This document shows positions 39,918 through 50,086 of a stretch of DNA of 57,108 bases, piece after piece. The notes beneath the pieces are model-generated. The model searched no databases and was not told the DNA's origin. It was given only the letters and a program-made list of their open reading frames with translations. The translations under genes were made by a program, and so were the position numbers. The stretch lies in NCBI GenBank assembly GCA_001839685.1, contig MLAK01000642.1, positions 29,467 through 86,574 on the forward strand, written 5' to 3'. Source of the DNA: Tritrichomonas foetus. Taxonomy: Eukaryota > Parabasalia > Tritrichomonadida > Tritrichomonadidae. Each line of letters opens with the position of its first letter. Positions within the stretch are counted from its first letter, which is position 1.

Positions 39918-42900
39918 TTAAACAGCAGAATTAAATTGAAGATCATTATATTCTTGTATAGCAACCATTAATCTATATCGAAATACTTGTTCATTTGGGA
40001 ATTTTCCAATTATAATCAAATTCTCATCTTGAATCGTTTCAATTAATTCGGGGTTATATGAATGATCAACATAAATAGAGTCAGGTACCTCTGATTGTAG
40101 TGCTCTTGTACCCCAGCGGCCAATTACAAAGTCAATAAACATCAGTAATACATAACTTGACATTTTTTGGACATAATTTTGAAGCCATTCAGCGACAACT
40201 TGAGCACCTTTGCTATATTTTATATTTTTCTCTAAATGTTGCTTCAATAAACGAATTGATCCTGAATACTGCGATATTTCTGGACCTACCCGAATCCAAT
40301 CAGGATCAATTAAAGCCATGGTAGTCAATTTATTTTCTTTCAAATATTTTATCCGTTGCGAACTTTGAAGGGATTCATCTGCAACTAAATTACAATATTT
40401 GTAACTCGATGGTGAATCTTCACTAGGTGAGTAAAAATCATCTGAATTAGAAAGGATATTTGTAGGTCGACTAAAGGTAACTCTTGATCGTTGTTGAGTA
40501 GGTTGAACAATATGAGAATTAAACCTAAACAATGAAGATCGTCCATTTCGAATCACAGACAACACAAACAAACTAACGTGGTAAGGAAACAGCGTAGATA
40601 AAGGCATGAGATTATACATCTCAGGCGTTAAATGCTGATCCGGTCCCAATGAACAATAAATTTGGTGACTGTGATTGGTCTTCCATTTATCTAAGTTTAT
40701 TGGAATAAGGGAAGAATTTATTGGATAAGTGTGGATTTCAATTGACGCTTTTTCATATTGTTTATCTTCAGCTTTTATCGAAAACTCATTTTGTTCTAAT
40801 ACAATAAACATATCAGTGCTAATAATTATTTGTTCAGAATTGGATTCTTTTATAATTATATTAAATGGGGTTGGTGAATTCACTTTTACAGTTAAATAAA
40901 CGAGATCTGCATTTGGTACTTTGAAATCAGCAGGTAAAGAAACTTGCCAAACATGTGGGGTAATTACTGATGATGCAAAATGAGGAATAAGATATTCATA
41001 TTGTTTTTCTAATACAATGGATTCTTTTATTAAAAATGCAGCATCATTCTTAAATGTATTACCAGGAAATATCAGTTCCATTAATTCAATAATTGGTGCA
41101 AAAAGTGATTTGAAACTAGGATTATTAATTGTCAATTTATCAATTATTCTATATATTGATGAAAAATTGTAGTTTTTGGTGAATGAAAACAGTGCAAGAA
41201 GATGGCGAAGATAAATTAAACAATCAATTATTGTACCATGAAAATTAGAAAATGGAATAACAGCAGTTGATGAATTTGTTTCGTGCAATCCTGTGGAAAA
41301 TCCAATTGACTCAGGCGGTGCTTCAGCTGAAAATACATAGCAATTTGAAACAGGGAATGATTGATTATTTCTAATAAATACAACAGATTTATTTGATGGT
41401 AAAACAATAGAGTTGGTATAAGGCTCTGTCAATTGATCAACAGCTTGAATATATAGATCTAAATTAATATCATCAATGTTTTGAAAAATACTTAGAACAA
41501 AAGAAACAAAGGATGAACCTAAATTATCAAATAAATGTGAAACTCGGAAATTTGTAAAATCTAGAATTTCTTCATTTGGAAAAGCATTACATGAGCATAA
41601 AACCCGCATTATTAAGTTTTCCTTTGGCTTTTGTTTTCTCAATGCAAATAATAAGATTTGCATTGTAATTATTTGTGAGAAACATTCAGAAATACATTTA
41701 GCAGACTGTTGGAGACAGCATCTATTATAAATTGAAGAATCTGTAACTGGCACAATAATTGGAGGTCTGGCAATTTTCATTAATTTTGCATTGGATTCGA
41801 CCAAATTGAAACATTTTGGTAATGTTTCGATCATTTGAATGTTGTCGATATAATCAACTCTATACTCAAGTATCATTGATGGAAGAAGATCAATTGTTAT
41901 ATAGAGCATATTCAAAGATGGTGATACCGCAGTTTGGCTATCAAGCTTATTATTAATATACAAAGAAAATATTGCGTTTTTTGGTGTGAGTTTCAATTCA
42001 ATTACAACGGGTTCTATTAAATCGGAAGTAACTTTAAAATTATCCGATTTTAATACTAATGAACTGTTTCTAGAGATTCCAAAAACTGTGAGAATTAAAG
42101 AAGATTTATCTTTTGGAGCTTCTGATGGTAAAAGTGTAAAAGTTAAAGTCATTTCACATAAAGTATGAATTGGTGATGAAACAAATTTTGATTCGTGTTC
42201 CATTGTCATCAACATTCCTTCAGTTTTATCACTAAAATCAACATTATTTAATAAGCAATTTTGAACAATTGGTGATACTTGCTGCTCTGTATTAAACTCT
42301 TCAATATTAACAAAGTTAATTGGCGGTAATTTCATAGTATCAGGTGATAAATATGAGAAAAATTCTGAAAGGTAAATTTCAGGTTGGAAAAAATTTGGAC
42401 TTGGAAGTTTTGTGATCGAATTTTTGAAAGAATGTGAGAGTAATTTATGAAACTTTTTCTGTTTAAGGAAAGAAATTAAAGATGCATATTTGAAAACATT
42501 TAAATGCGCTTCAGTGTTACTATTAAATTTAGTTCTTTCAAATAAAGCTGCATAAACTTTAAAATCCTCAATGACAGACAAATGAACTTTTTGTGTGCAT
42601 TTACACCAAATTTTGGTACATGTTTTCAGTGTGTATTGAACACCATCAACCCTAATTATATTATCGAAGTAATCTTCAACAATTCCAGATATTTCTATTA
42701 GTTCACTTGAATAGAAATGAATTTCAACTCCTTTTCGTATCGTTTCTAACGAATTATTTAATATGGCAAAAATGGCCGCAGCTTTTGAAGGCTTGCAATA
42801 TTTAGAAATTTCTTCAATATAATATCTAAATGATCCTGATTTTGAACTAAACATTTTCTTTAAATATTGGATAATAATAAACAATGATGTAATTGTATCG

Positions 42901-45900
42901 CTTTGCTCAGTTTGCATTACAAAATAACTATGAAACTTTGCAATATAATTGGATACAAGTGAAAGTATATATTTATAAAAGCTATTTAAATTGGATTGTG
43001 TCCTCTTTTCTGCAATTACAATTCCTTTCATTATGGACTCAACAATTCGTGGTGATCCTGACCATATATAAAGTTTATAAGCTTCAATGTATTTAGAAAA
43101 ATCTAAATTCATTCCTGATGTTGCAGGAATTAACCATAATAAAACAGCTTTATATCGTTCTGGTTCAGATTCAATTGAAGCAAAATTTGCATATTTTGGT
43201 TTATTGGTATTAGGTGGCAAGTATTTAACAAATGGCTCAAGTAACTTTTTAGGTTCATCAATAAGTGAATAAACTTTATGAATTGTATTAAAACTATGAC
43301 ATAAAATATCTGGCTTTAACAAAATAATTGAATCTGCTGGCAATGTTTTACCTGTTTGTCTTATCATTGCAGGAGAAAATAGATAAGGGAAAGAGAAATG
43401 AGATTCAAAATCCCATTCCTTTTTGCTAAAAATGTCAATAGAATATTGATTGAAACGATTACTCATCTTCTGGAAGAATATCGATAATATAACGGTTTGA
43501 TCAACAGTTAATTTATTATATGCTTTGCTAAATTCAGAAAAGAACCAGTGAATAATACTAGAATCTTGAACAGGCATCAATTTACTGGTATTTTTACCTT
43601 TGGTTTGTAAGAAATCAAGAACTCCTTGTGCAGAAATATTAGAATATTTGATATTATTTATGATGTGAACATCACAATTATGTTCAAATATTATTGTTCT
43701 TCTAATTTTAAAGAAATATTTTGCATATTCATCTGGAGTAGATACATCATAAGCTTTATTCATAAGATTGAGTACAGCTCTATCAACTATTGGATATTGG
43801 TCTTTTAATGGATGTGGATAATCTTCATAAAGTTTATTAAGTGTTTTATAAGTAACATCATATAATTTCATTGGCACTGCTAAAACTAGTTCTGTTAAAA
43901 GAAGTAAAGTTTTATTCATCATATCTCTTATTTTTTCACAGTCATTCACATCTTGATGTTGGTCATAAAATGCAACTTTTAACATTCTTACTAAAATATG
44001 AGCATATTTTGGCCACGATTGATGTGCATTCATTATACATTTTATTAAAAATTCCCATGCGGTATATTGTGATGAATTTATAAAAGCTTCAGGGCTATAT
44101 TTATTTTTGAATACAAGAGAAACTGTTTTAGTGATAACGCGGAAAATTGCAGTAACTGGTTCAAGAATTGAATCATAAGTATTTTCTCTCATTTTTATAG
44201 CTGCATAATCTTCTAAAAATCCAAGAATTATATATGAAGCCTCAATCGGAAAATCATTCCAATGCTCGGCAACATAAACAATTAATTTTTTAATTGCTAT
44301 TTCAGATAAAGTGGTATTTCGAAAACTAATTGCTTTTGGATATAAAAATATAAAATCTAGATCTAAATTGTCATTTTCAATATACAAAGAAAGTATATTT
44401 GGTTTCACATGAATTGGATTTTCATTTAAACATGCTAAATAAATAAAACAACAAAATCTCTGCATGTAAAGATTAGATTCACTTTTGTTGTAATATTCTG
44501 CAACGGTTTTTAGAGCTTGTTTTAAGTGTGATGTATTAGAACGAAGTAAAATTTGAGCAACAATACGAAAACCAATATCACTATTAATTGAAGCATAATA
44601 ACTTAAAAGCGGGTCCAAATCACGAATATTTTTACTAGACTGGAAAAAGTTTGCACCATGAAAATTTGCAAGTTCTAATGCATTTAAAACAGGATTTGAA
44701 TCATTTCCTCGTGGCCAAGGAAGTCCGAGAAGCCATCTTGGAATTTGAAGTTGTTTGTTATATATGTTTATATGTGTAGGCGTTAAAATAATATGTTCAT
44801 TGGAAAATGGACGTGTACACCAACAGGTAATTGTTGGTAAAGAATTCTCTGTCCATTTATCGGAAACTAGTTTTCCATTTGCTAAAGAAAAAGTTTTAAA
44901 ATTCGTGTCTTTCCCTTTAACAACAGCAAAACAAATGAGTCCACCATCAGTTGCAAAAGGAATTCTATGTTCAGGTTGAAAAGATGTGATTTGATTGTTC
45001 AATTTAATGTGTCTTTCAGGTATAAAATCGGTTCCATTGAATGAAAAAATATGAATTTCTGGATTTCTGTTCTTAAATCGAACACAATAGAAAAATTGAC
45101 CATCTGTACACATTGGTGGAACTAAGTCTCTTGGTTTATTATTTATAAATGTCCAAACTTTGGGAATTAATGTATTTACTTGCCAAATTGTCGTTGTTGT
45201 TAAAATCCACAAATATCCTTTAATCCAAGCAAGAGAATATGCTTCATTTGATACTGTTGGTCTAAAAAGACAATAATGTGGCGTTTTCATATTATCAGAA
45301 TTGATAGATAAAATCCTAATAAATCCGCCCTCTTTTCCAATGAATAATTCAGTAGGACTGGCCGCAAATGCAGTAGCTGTTGGAACGTCATTTAAAGAAT
45401 GCTCATTTGAAGCAATTTGAGAGGACTGTTCGATATAAAAACCAGGAATTTTGTTGGTATGGTCAATAAATTGAATTAAAGAACCGGTGTGAGTTTTTCT
45501 AAGACTTTTGATTGGCGGCGATGGCGTGTCAACAATCACAAGTTTGAATAAATCGATTGAATCGGAATAAAATGCGATTTGAAGTAACTGAATGTAAAAG
45601 TTTTTTCGTTTATTCGATTTGAAATTTCGAAATGGAATTTGAGAGACAGCTTTGCGGCATAAATCGGGACGAGAGGCCAAATATTTGAACATTGATTTCT
45701 TGGTCTTTTTTTTAAAGAACTTTATATTGCGCAATTCTTCCTCAGTAGGCGTGTATTCTGGCAATTGCACCGAAGAAAAATATTCTGGACTTGGGGGAAG
45801 CGCGAGTTGGACTATCGAATTTTCTTGTTGAAAGAAAGAAGCAATTCCTATTAAAATACTTCCAATGTTCGATCTAGAAGTGATAGGAGGAATCGAATCG

Positions 45901-45995
45901 ATAATCATTCGGTCCATCCTGTGAGTGGTGACCGAAGATCTTCTCCTCATCATTTCTTTATCGTCGAGATTCTTTTCAAAAAATTCACAAATCAT
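39918..45995 (-). CDS. Very large protein of uncertain function (2025 aa), propeller-like N-part and lectin/SPRY-like middle
   Basis: The first 120 residues are charged. About 190-430 resemble beta-propeller blades (AASPTELFIGKEGGFIRIL, CTDGQFFYCVRFKN). A long helical region follows. About 1340-1440 looks like a concanavalin/SPRY-like beta sandwich (MTLTFTLLPSEAPKDKSSLI), then more helical and beta segments. The C-terminus (GKFPNEQVFRYRLMVAIQEY) is reminiscent of the segment that precedes a HECT domain in giant E3 ligases, but no HECT domain follows. The architecture recalls scaffold or E3-ligase relatives; this is inference only. The ATG at 45995 is the first in the frame; the 20 bases upstream are compatible with a very short leader. 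Confidence 0.7.
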   Translation of the reverse strand: MICEFFEKNLDDKEMMRRRSSVTTHRMDRMIIDSIPPITSRSNIGSILIGIASFFQQENSIVQLALPPSPEYFSSVQLPEYTPTEEELRNIKFFKKKTKKSMFKYLASRPDLCRKAVSQIPFRNFKSNKRKNFYIQLLQIAFYSDSIDLFKLVIVDTPSPPIKSLRKTHTGSLIQFIDHTNKIPGFYIEQSSQIASNEHSLNDVPTATAFAASPTELFIGKEGGFIRILSINSDNMKTPHYCLFRPTVSNEAYSLAWIKGYLWILTTTTIWQVNTLIPKVWTFINNKPRDLVPPMCTDGQFFYCVRFKNRNPEIHIFSFNGTDFIPERHIKLNNQITSFQPEHRIPFATDGGLICFAVVKGKDTNFKTFSLANGKLVSDKWTENSLPTITCWCTRPFSNEHIILTPTHINIYNKQLQIPRWLLGLPWPRGNDSNPVLNALELANFHGANFFQSSKNIRDLDPLLSYYASINSDIGFRIVAQILLRSNTSHLKQALKTVAEYYNKSESNLYMQRFCCFIYLACLNENPIHVKPNILSLYIENDNLDLDFIFLYPKAISFRNTTLSEIAIKKLIVYVAEHWNDFPIEASYIILGFLEDYAAIKMRENTYDSILEPVTAIFRVITKTVSLVFKNKYSPEAFINSSQYTAWEFLIKCIMNAHQSWPKYAHILVRMLKVAFYDQHQDVNDCEKIRDMMNKTLLLLTELVLAVPMKLYDVTYKTLNKLYEDYPHPLKDQYPIVDRAVLNLMNKAYDVSTPDEYAKYFFKIRRTIIFEHNCDVHIINNIKYSNISAQGVLDFLQTKGKNTSKLMPVQDSSIIHWFFSEFSKAYNKLTVDQTVILSIFFQKMSNRFNQYSIDIFSKKEWDFESHFSFPYLFSPAMIRQTGKTLPADSIILLKPDILCHSFNTIHKVYSLIDEPKKLLEPFVKYLPPNTNKPKYANFASIESEPERYKAVLLWLIPATSGMNLDFSKYIEAYKLYIWSGSPRIVESIMKGIVIAEKRTQSNLNSFYKYILSLVSNYIAKFHSYFVMQTEQSDTITSLFIIIQYLKKMFSSKSGSFRYYIEEISKYCKPSKAAAIFAILNNSLETIRKGVEIHFYSSELIEISGIVEDYFDNIIRVDGVQYTLKTCTKIWCKCTQKVHLSVIEDFKVYAALFERTKFNSNTEAHLNVFKYASLISFLKQKKFHKLLSHSFKNSITKLPSPNFFQPEIYLSEFFSYLSPDTMKLPPINFVNIEEFNTEQQVSPIVQNCLLNNVDFSDKTEGMLMTMEHESKFVSSPIHTLCEMTLTFTLLPSEAPKDKSSLILTVFGISRNSSLVLKSDNFKVTSDLIEPVVIELKLTPKNAIFSLYINNKLDSQTAVSPSLNMLYITIDLLPSMILEYRVDYIDNIQMIETLPKCFNLVESNAKLMKIARPPIIVPVTDSSIYNRCCLQQSAKCISECFSQIITMQILLFALRKQKPKENLIMRVLCSCNAFPNEEILDFTNFRVSHLFDNLGSSFVSFVLSIFQNIDDINLDLYIQAVDQLTEPYTNSIVLPSNKSVVFIRNNQSFPVSNCYVFSAEAPPESIGFSTGLHETNSSTAVIPFSNFHGTIIDCLIYLRHLLALFSFTKNYNFSSIYRIIDKLTINNPSFKSLFAPIIELMELIFPGNTFKNDAAFLIKESIVLEKQYEYLIPHFASSVITPHVWQVSLPADFKVPNADLVYLTVKVNSPTPFNIIIKESNSEQIIISTDMFIVLEQNEFSIKAEDKQYEKASIEIHTYPINSSLIPINLDKWKTNHSHQIYCSLGPDQHLTPEMYNLMPLSTLFPYHVSLFVLSVIRNGRSSLFRFNSHIVQPTQQRSRVTFSRPTNILSNSDDFYSPSEDSPSSYKYCNLVADESLQSSQRIKYLKENKLTTMALIDPDWIRVGPEISQYSGSIRLLKQHLEKNIKYSKGAQVVAEWLQNYVQKMSSYVLLMFIDFVIGRWGTRALQSEVPDSIYVDHSYNPELIETIQDENLIIIGKFPNEQVFRYRLMVAIQEYNDLQFNSAV

Positions 45996-46342
45996 GTGAA
46001 AATTCTGAAAAGTTTGTCCTAAATGGAAAAACTTCTAAAGAAAGACGAATAATTTGCATTGAAAATTATTTTCCTATTTTTGAAAAAGTTCATATAGTTA
46101 TTGAGAATTTTGTGAATTTTGTGAATCTGACATAAATAAATTAACCTTATTAATAGGTGAATTAAATCATCAAAAATGCGCCAAACCTTTTGAAAGTTTG
46201 ATAGGTCAATTTTAATGATGATGGCTAATCTATAACAAATAAAATTTGTGTTATTAAACGGTCATTTATTGAGATGCGATTAACAAAAAGTTAATAACTA
46301 CCTGTTCGAGGATAACAAACTTCAAAATATCCAACAAGTCGC
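45996..46342. other. Intergenic region
   Basis: AT-rich, with weak imperfect inverted repeats near 46165-46230. Nothing clearly functional. Confidence 0.35.
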
Positions 46343-46564
46343 ATGCTTTTCTTTCTTTTAGTTAATGAAATTGATAAAGATCATGAGAATTACGTGGAAA
46401 GAGTCTCTGAGATCTATCAAATATTAAATCAACCTTAATTCACAATTACTTCATGTGGTTCGAATGTCAATGGACCGAATTTTAATGGGCAAAGATTTGC
46501 AAAAGATGAAGATTTTGAGTGTTTTCATATAACATTTCAGCCATTCAAAAAGTTTAAATTATAA
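46343..46564 (+). pseudogene. Short gene relic with one stop
   Basis: From ATG 46343 a frame reads MLFFLLVNEIDKDHENYVER, stops at TAA 46436-46438, and continues in the same frame to 46564 with convincing protein composition (GQRFAKDEDFECFHITFQPF). The relic ends 45 bp before the next gene. Origin unknown. Confidence 0.35.
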
Positions 46565-46609
46565 TCGACTGTTTTTTTTTTTCCTCCTCCAAATTGACTT
46601 CTTTAAATC

Positions 46610-48769
46610 ATGAATCAAGACCGAGATCCAATTAGAAACAACATGAGGAAAGCTACCAAAACTTCAGGATCTAAAAATCCGCATCGAGTTGTCAAAGATA
46701 ATCATTCAAATGATCCAATTCGGAAAAGAGGAAAAAAACGTGACGATTCATCAGGCTCCGATCATGCAGAAGATGTTTGGCCACCAAAGACCCCAATAGT
46801 TTTCGATCAAAATGATGAAACCAAAAATCAACGCCGATCAAACAGAAAAGTCATTCACAGAAAAAATGATGCTATTCATGCAGAAAATCACAACGAGCCG
46901 AAAAGTTTGAGTGAAAATGATGATATTGGAAAAATCAAAAATCGACTTCGAAATCGAAAGAGAGATGTTCAAATAAATGACCAAAAAAATCCAAAAATAG
47001 TAGAAGAAGAAGAAGTTCTTCAACAACCACCAAAAACCGTCAAGAAAAAACCAAAAACCGTCAGAAAAAAGCCAATTAAGTCTTCATCAGAAAAAAATAA
47101 AAATAAACAAATAATAACAGATCGCGAAGCACCACCTGATATTCCAATGCCAATTATAGATTTTTCAAAAATAAAAAATAGCAATACAGACAACAATTTA
47201 AATAGTGATAATAATAATAAGAAAAATAATGAATCTGATCATAAAAATCAAAATAATATTCCACAGTCTGCAATTAAATCATCAAGAAAACGAAATATTA
47301 GAAAACGTGAACAAAAAGGAGCAGCAAACAAATTAAATGAAAATAATAATTCTGTTCCAGCTTCGGCAATTAAAGTTCCAAGAACTGTTAAAAAACACAG
47401 ACCAAATAATGAAGACCAGAAAAAGAAGATTCCATCAACAGCAGTTAAGAGACCTCGTCATCCAAAGAAACTTGAAATCCCAGAAAAAGTAGAAAAAATT
47501 GAAAAGCCTCCACCAAAAGAAGAAGCTCTTGTTCCTGATAAGCACATTAAACGAATCATTAATAAAAACAGACAAATTCCTCAAAAAGTTAAAGAAAAAG
47601 AATACAGTGATACAAGTGATGTTCGAATTGATTATGATTATACATCTTCAACAAATTCACCACAACAGCCATCTCAACCTTCACAGCCTCTATTACAAGC
47701 AATGCCACCTCCACCTCCTCCAATTCCTCCCCAACATCATTTAAGACAACAACAACAACAACAGAAACATGTTGTAGCTCATGAAAGGCATCCATCAAAT
47801 GATTATTCTTTCCAATTTCCACCGGATGATGAACTAATTGACTCTAAATCAGAAGATGATAATGAAAGTAGTAATGAAAGTGGAGGAAGTAAAGGACAAA
47901 GTAATGACCAATATGGTGATTACTATGATAAATCTGAAGAAGATGAGGAGGAAGAAAACAAATACGATGACTATGGCAAATATGATGAAAAATACGATGA
48001 TTATAATGACTATGATGACTATAAAGGAAGTAACAACAAATCAAATGATGCAAATTCATCGAATAAAGATAATTCATTATCAAATAGCGACGGGAATTCA
48101 AACAAAGAAGAAGAAGAAGAAAATGAAAATAAAAACAATGAATATGAAGATAGTTATGGATATCCAAGCTATGATGAATCAACTTCAGATGATGAAAACC
48201 AAAATAATGCTAATGATAAAGTTTTTCTTTCACCAATTCATGAACATGGAAAACATTCGTTCTCTGAAGATGAAGTTCGTGCTGCTGCTGGTGGTGGTAC
48301 AGGGAAAGGTACTTTGTCACTTTCTGACATTTTCCCCGAAATGAATATCATTAATTCACCTGAGCGAAATCGAAGAAACAGTGAAAATACCAATAAAATT
48401 CATAATAGTGACCAAAACGTCTTAAATGACAATAATTTTAATCAAATGAAAAGAGTTGAAAGTGAAAATCATGTGGAAAGACTAAGACATAGAATTCCAA
48501 TTAAAGCTCCATCAGTTTTTCCACAATTTACACCTAAACCACTTTCTATTAGATTTCCGAAATATTTAAACAAGTTTCCGATAAATGATGATGAATTTCA
48601 TGATTTTGAGCCGAATTTAACAAAGAAAGAAGAAAATAAAAGAATTAATCTTGTTACACCAATTAATTTTCAGATTCAACTCATTCCAAATCCACCAATT
48701 ATTGATCTTGATCGTGAGTTTGCCCCTTACGACGTAGAAAATCTCATTCAGCAAATTAAGAAACAATAA
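46610..48769 (+). CDS. Charged low-complexity protein with SAIK repeats (719 aa), unknown
   Basis: The N-terminal half is strongly basic (KRGKKRDD, KTVKKKPKTVRKKPI) and carries three spaced copies of a P(Q/A/S)(S/T)A(I/V)K motif followed by basic residues, near residues 220, 250 and 277. A proline/glutamine stretch sits near 365-385, then an acidic Asp/Tyr/Glu/Ser-rich domain (about 430-530). The last 110 residues look folded or conserved (RIPIKAPSVFPQFTPKPLS ... LIPNPPIIDLDREFAPYDVE). A nuclear or cytoskeletal scaffold is possible, but no known domain is seen. Confidence 0.7.
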   Translation: MNQDRDPIRNNMRKATKTSGSKNPHRVVKDNHSNDPIRKRGKKRDDSSGSDHAEDVWPPKTPIVFDQNDETKNQRRSNRKVIHRKNDAIHAENHNEPKSLSENDDIGKIKNRLRNRKRDVQINDQKNPKIVEEEEVLQQPPKTVKKKPKTVRKKPIKSSSEKNKNKQIITDREAPPDIPMPIIDFSKIKNSNTDNNLNSDNNNKKNNESDHKNQNNIPQSAIKSSRKRNIRKREQKGAANKLNENNNSVPASAIKVPRTVKKHRPNNEDQKKKIPSTAVKRPRHPKKLEIPEKVEKIEKPPPKEEALVPDKHIKRIINKNRQIPQKVKEKEYSDTSDVRIDYDYTSSTNSPQQPSQPSQPLLQAMPPPPPPIPPQHHLRQQQQQQKHVVAHERHPSNDYSFQFPPDDELIDSKSEDDNESSNESGGSKGQSNDQYGDYYDKSEEDEEEENKYDDYGKYDEKYDDYNDYDDYKGSNNKSNDANSSNKDNSLSNSDGNSNKEEEEENENKNNEYEDSYGYPSYDESTSDDENQNNANDKVFLSPIHEHGKHSFSEDEVRAAAGGGTGKGTLSLSDIFPEMNIINSPERNRRNSENTNKIHNSDQNVLNDNNFNQMKRVESENHVERLRHRIPIKAPSVFPQFTPKPLSIRFPKYLNKFPINDDEFHDFEPNLTKKEENKRINLVTPINFQIQLIPNPPIIDLDREFAPYDVENLIQQIKKQ

Positions 48770-48799
48770 GATTTATATGTAAATGTTCTTAACTTCTAC

Positions 48800-48803
<4 letters not shown>

Positions 48804-48871
<68 letters not shown>
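48804..48871. repeat. (ATT)n microsatellite
   Basis: About 22 uninterrupted ATT units, 35 bp after the stop of the preceding gene. Confidence 0.85.
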
Positions 48872-49324
48872 TCTGGTTGATAATTAAAGATTTATTCAAT
48901 GAATAGGAAGTATTTTTCATAAATATCTCAATGTCCAACCAATTGCAGCAATTAATGAAACAAGATGTAAGTTACAATGAAAATACCATTGCATCTGACA
49001 AAACTCATTATTTTGATGCAATAACACATTTAGGCCAACAATGATTTAAATAAAAAATCCTTCCTATTCTTGAATACACAAATGAATATATTATTTTTTG
49101 GAATTTTTTTTTATAACATCTGAATCAATTGCCACAATTTTTTGTTTCATTTCTGTGAATTCTTTTATTCATTTATAACAATGATGAATCCAAAGATCTA
49201 GTATTACTTTGGGATATTCCCTGGAATTTCAGTCACCTTAAACTGCACTTCAATAAAAGAAAATACGATCACAAAGTATATGGTCCCAAAAAATTATCTT
49301 TTCATATATTGGCTTGAATAATTC
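48872..49324. other. Intergenic region
   Basis: It holds a 37-codon open frame from the ATG near 48930 (MSNQLQQLMKQDVSYNENTI), too short to call, and otherwise AT-rich DNA. Confidence 0.3.
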
Positions 49325-50086
49325 ATGGAAGATCAGAAACATAAAACAACAGCATTAATTAGTGAGAGAATTGGCTACAATATTGAAGAAATTCAAAATC
49401 ATTTATTTATCCAAAATAACAGCTACACTATTCCGATCTCAGTTGATTTATTCAAATCTGTTGATATTTTTAACATCAAAAGTGATCTTCTTTTGTCTAA
49501 ATTTGAAAAATTCTTAGATTTGTTTCCTGATGATCATTCAATAAAACCTGAATTCCTTGATAAATGTTTAAAAGATCCAAAAACCGACAAATTTCACTCA
49601 ACACATGTTTTTGGGAATTATACATATTTAGAATTTATCAAAGTAACAAAAAATCTTGGTTATCAAACACTTTTATTAATGACAATTGAACAAATTGCTA
49701 CACATCATAAAAATAAATATAATTTGATTCGACTTTTCTTTCAAAACAATCACCAATTCAACATTGATAATAAAATTTTATTCATTGAAAATAATCATAA
49801 AAGACAACATGAAAATGATGAAAATGAAAAAGACAGAATTTTAAATGATATATCGCAGAATTTCAATGATATTCTTGACAATTCAATTGATATTTTGTTA
49901 CAATTGCCAGATGATCAAAAATATGAAATAATTAAAAGAGTTGATATTCATCATATTCGAGATTATCATTTATATTTTAAAGTTATCAACTCAATTCCAA
50001 ATATGTTGAAAATTCTCTTTCTACCTTTTATTGATAGTTTTCGACTGAGTCGAAAAGAAGTATTCCAAAAAAGTTTTGGATCATGA
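49325..50086 (+). CDS. Unknown protein (253 aa), possibly the intact 5' part of a broken larger gene
   Basis: A mainly helical protein with Asn-, Ile- and Phe-rich composition (SVDLFKSVDIFNIKSDLLLS, then LLQLPDDQKYEIIKRVDIHH). No family is recognised. The layout is similar to the N-terminal domains of large trichomonad repeat families, but I cannot prove that. After its TGA the downstream 1.2 kb continues with coding-like fragments in other frames, so this frame may be a truncated product rather than a complete gene. Confidence 0.5.
   Translation: MEDQKHKTTALISERIGYNIEEIQNHLFIQNNSYTIPISVDLFKSVDIFNIKSDLLLSKFEKFLDLFPDDHSIKPEFLDKCLKDPKTDKFHSTHVFGNYTYLEFIKVTKNLGYQTLLLMTIEQIATHHKNKYNLIRLFFQNNHQFNIDNKILFIENNHKRQHENDENEKDRILNDISQNFNDILDNSIDILLQLPDDQKYEIIKRVDIHHIRDYHLYFKVINSIPNMLKILFLPFIDSFRLSRKEVFQKSFGS

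Noticed and set aside
47844..48344. Frames of 112-168 codons within the 719-residue gene
   Set aside because: They are Met/Lys- or His-rich shadows of low-complexity codons in the real frame.
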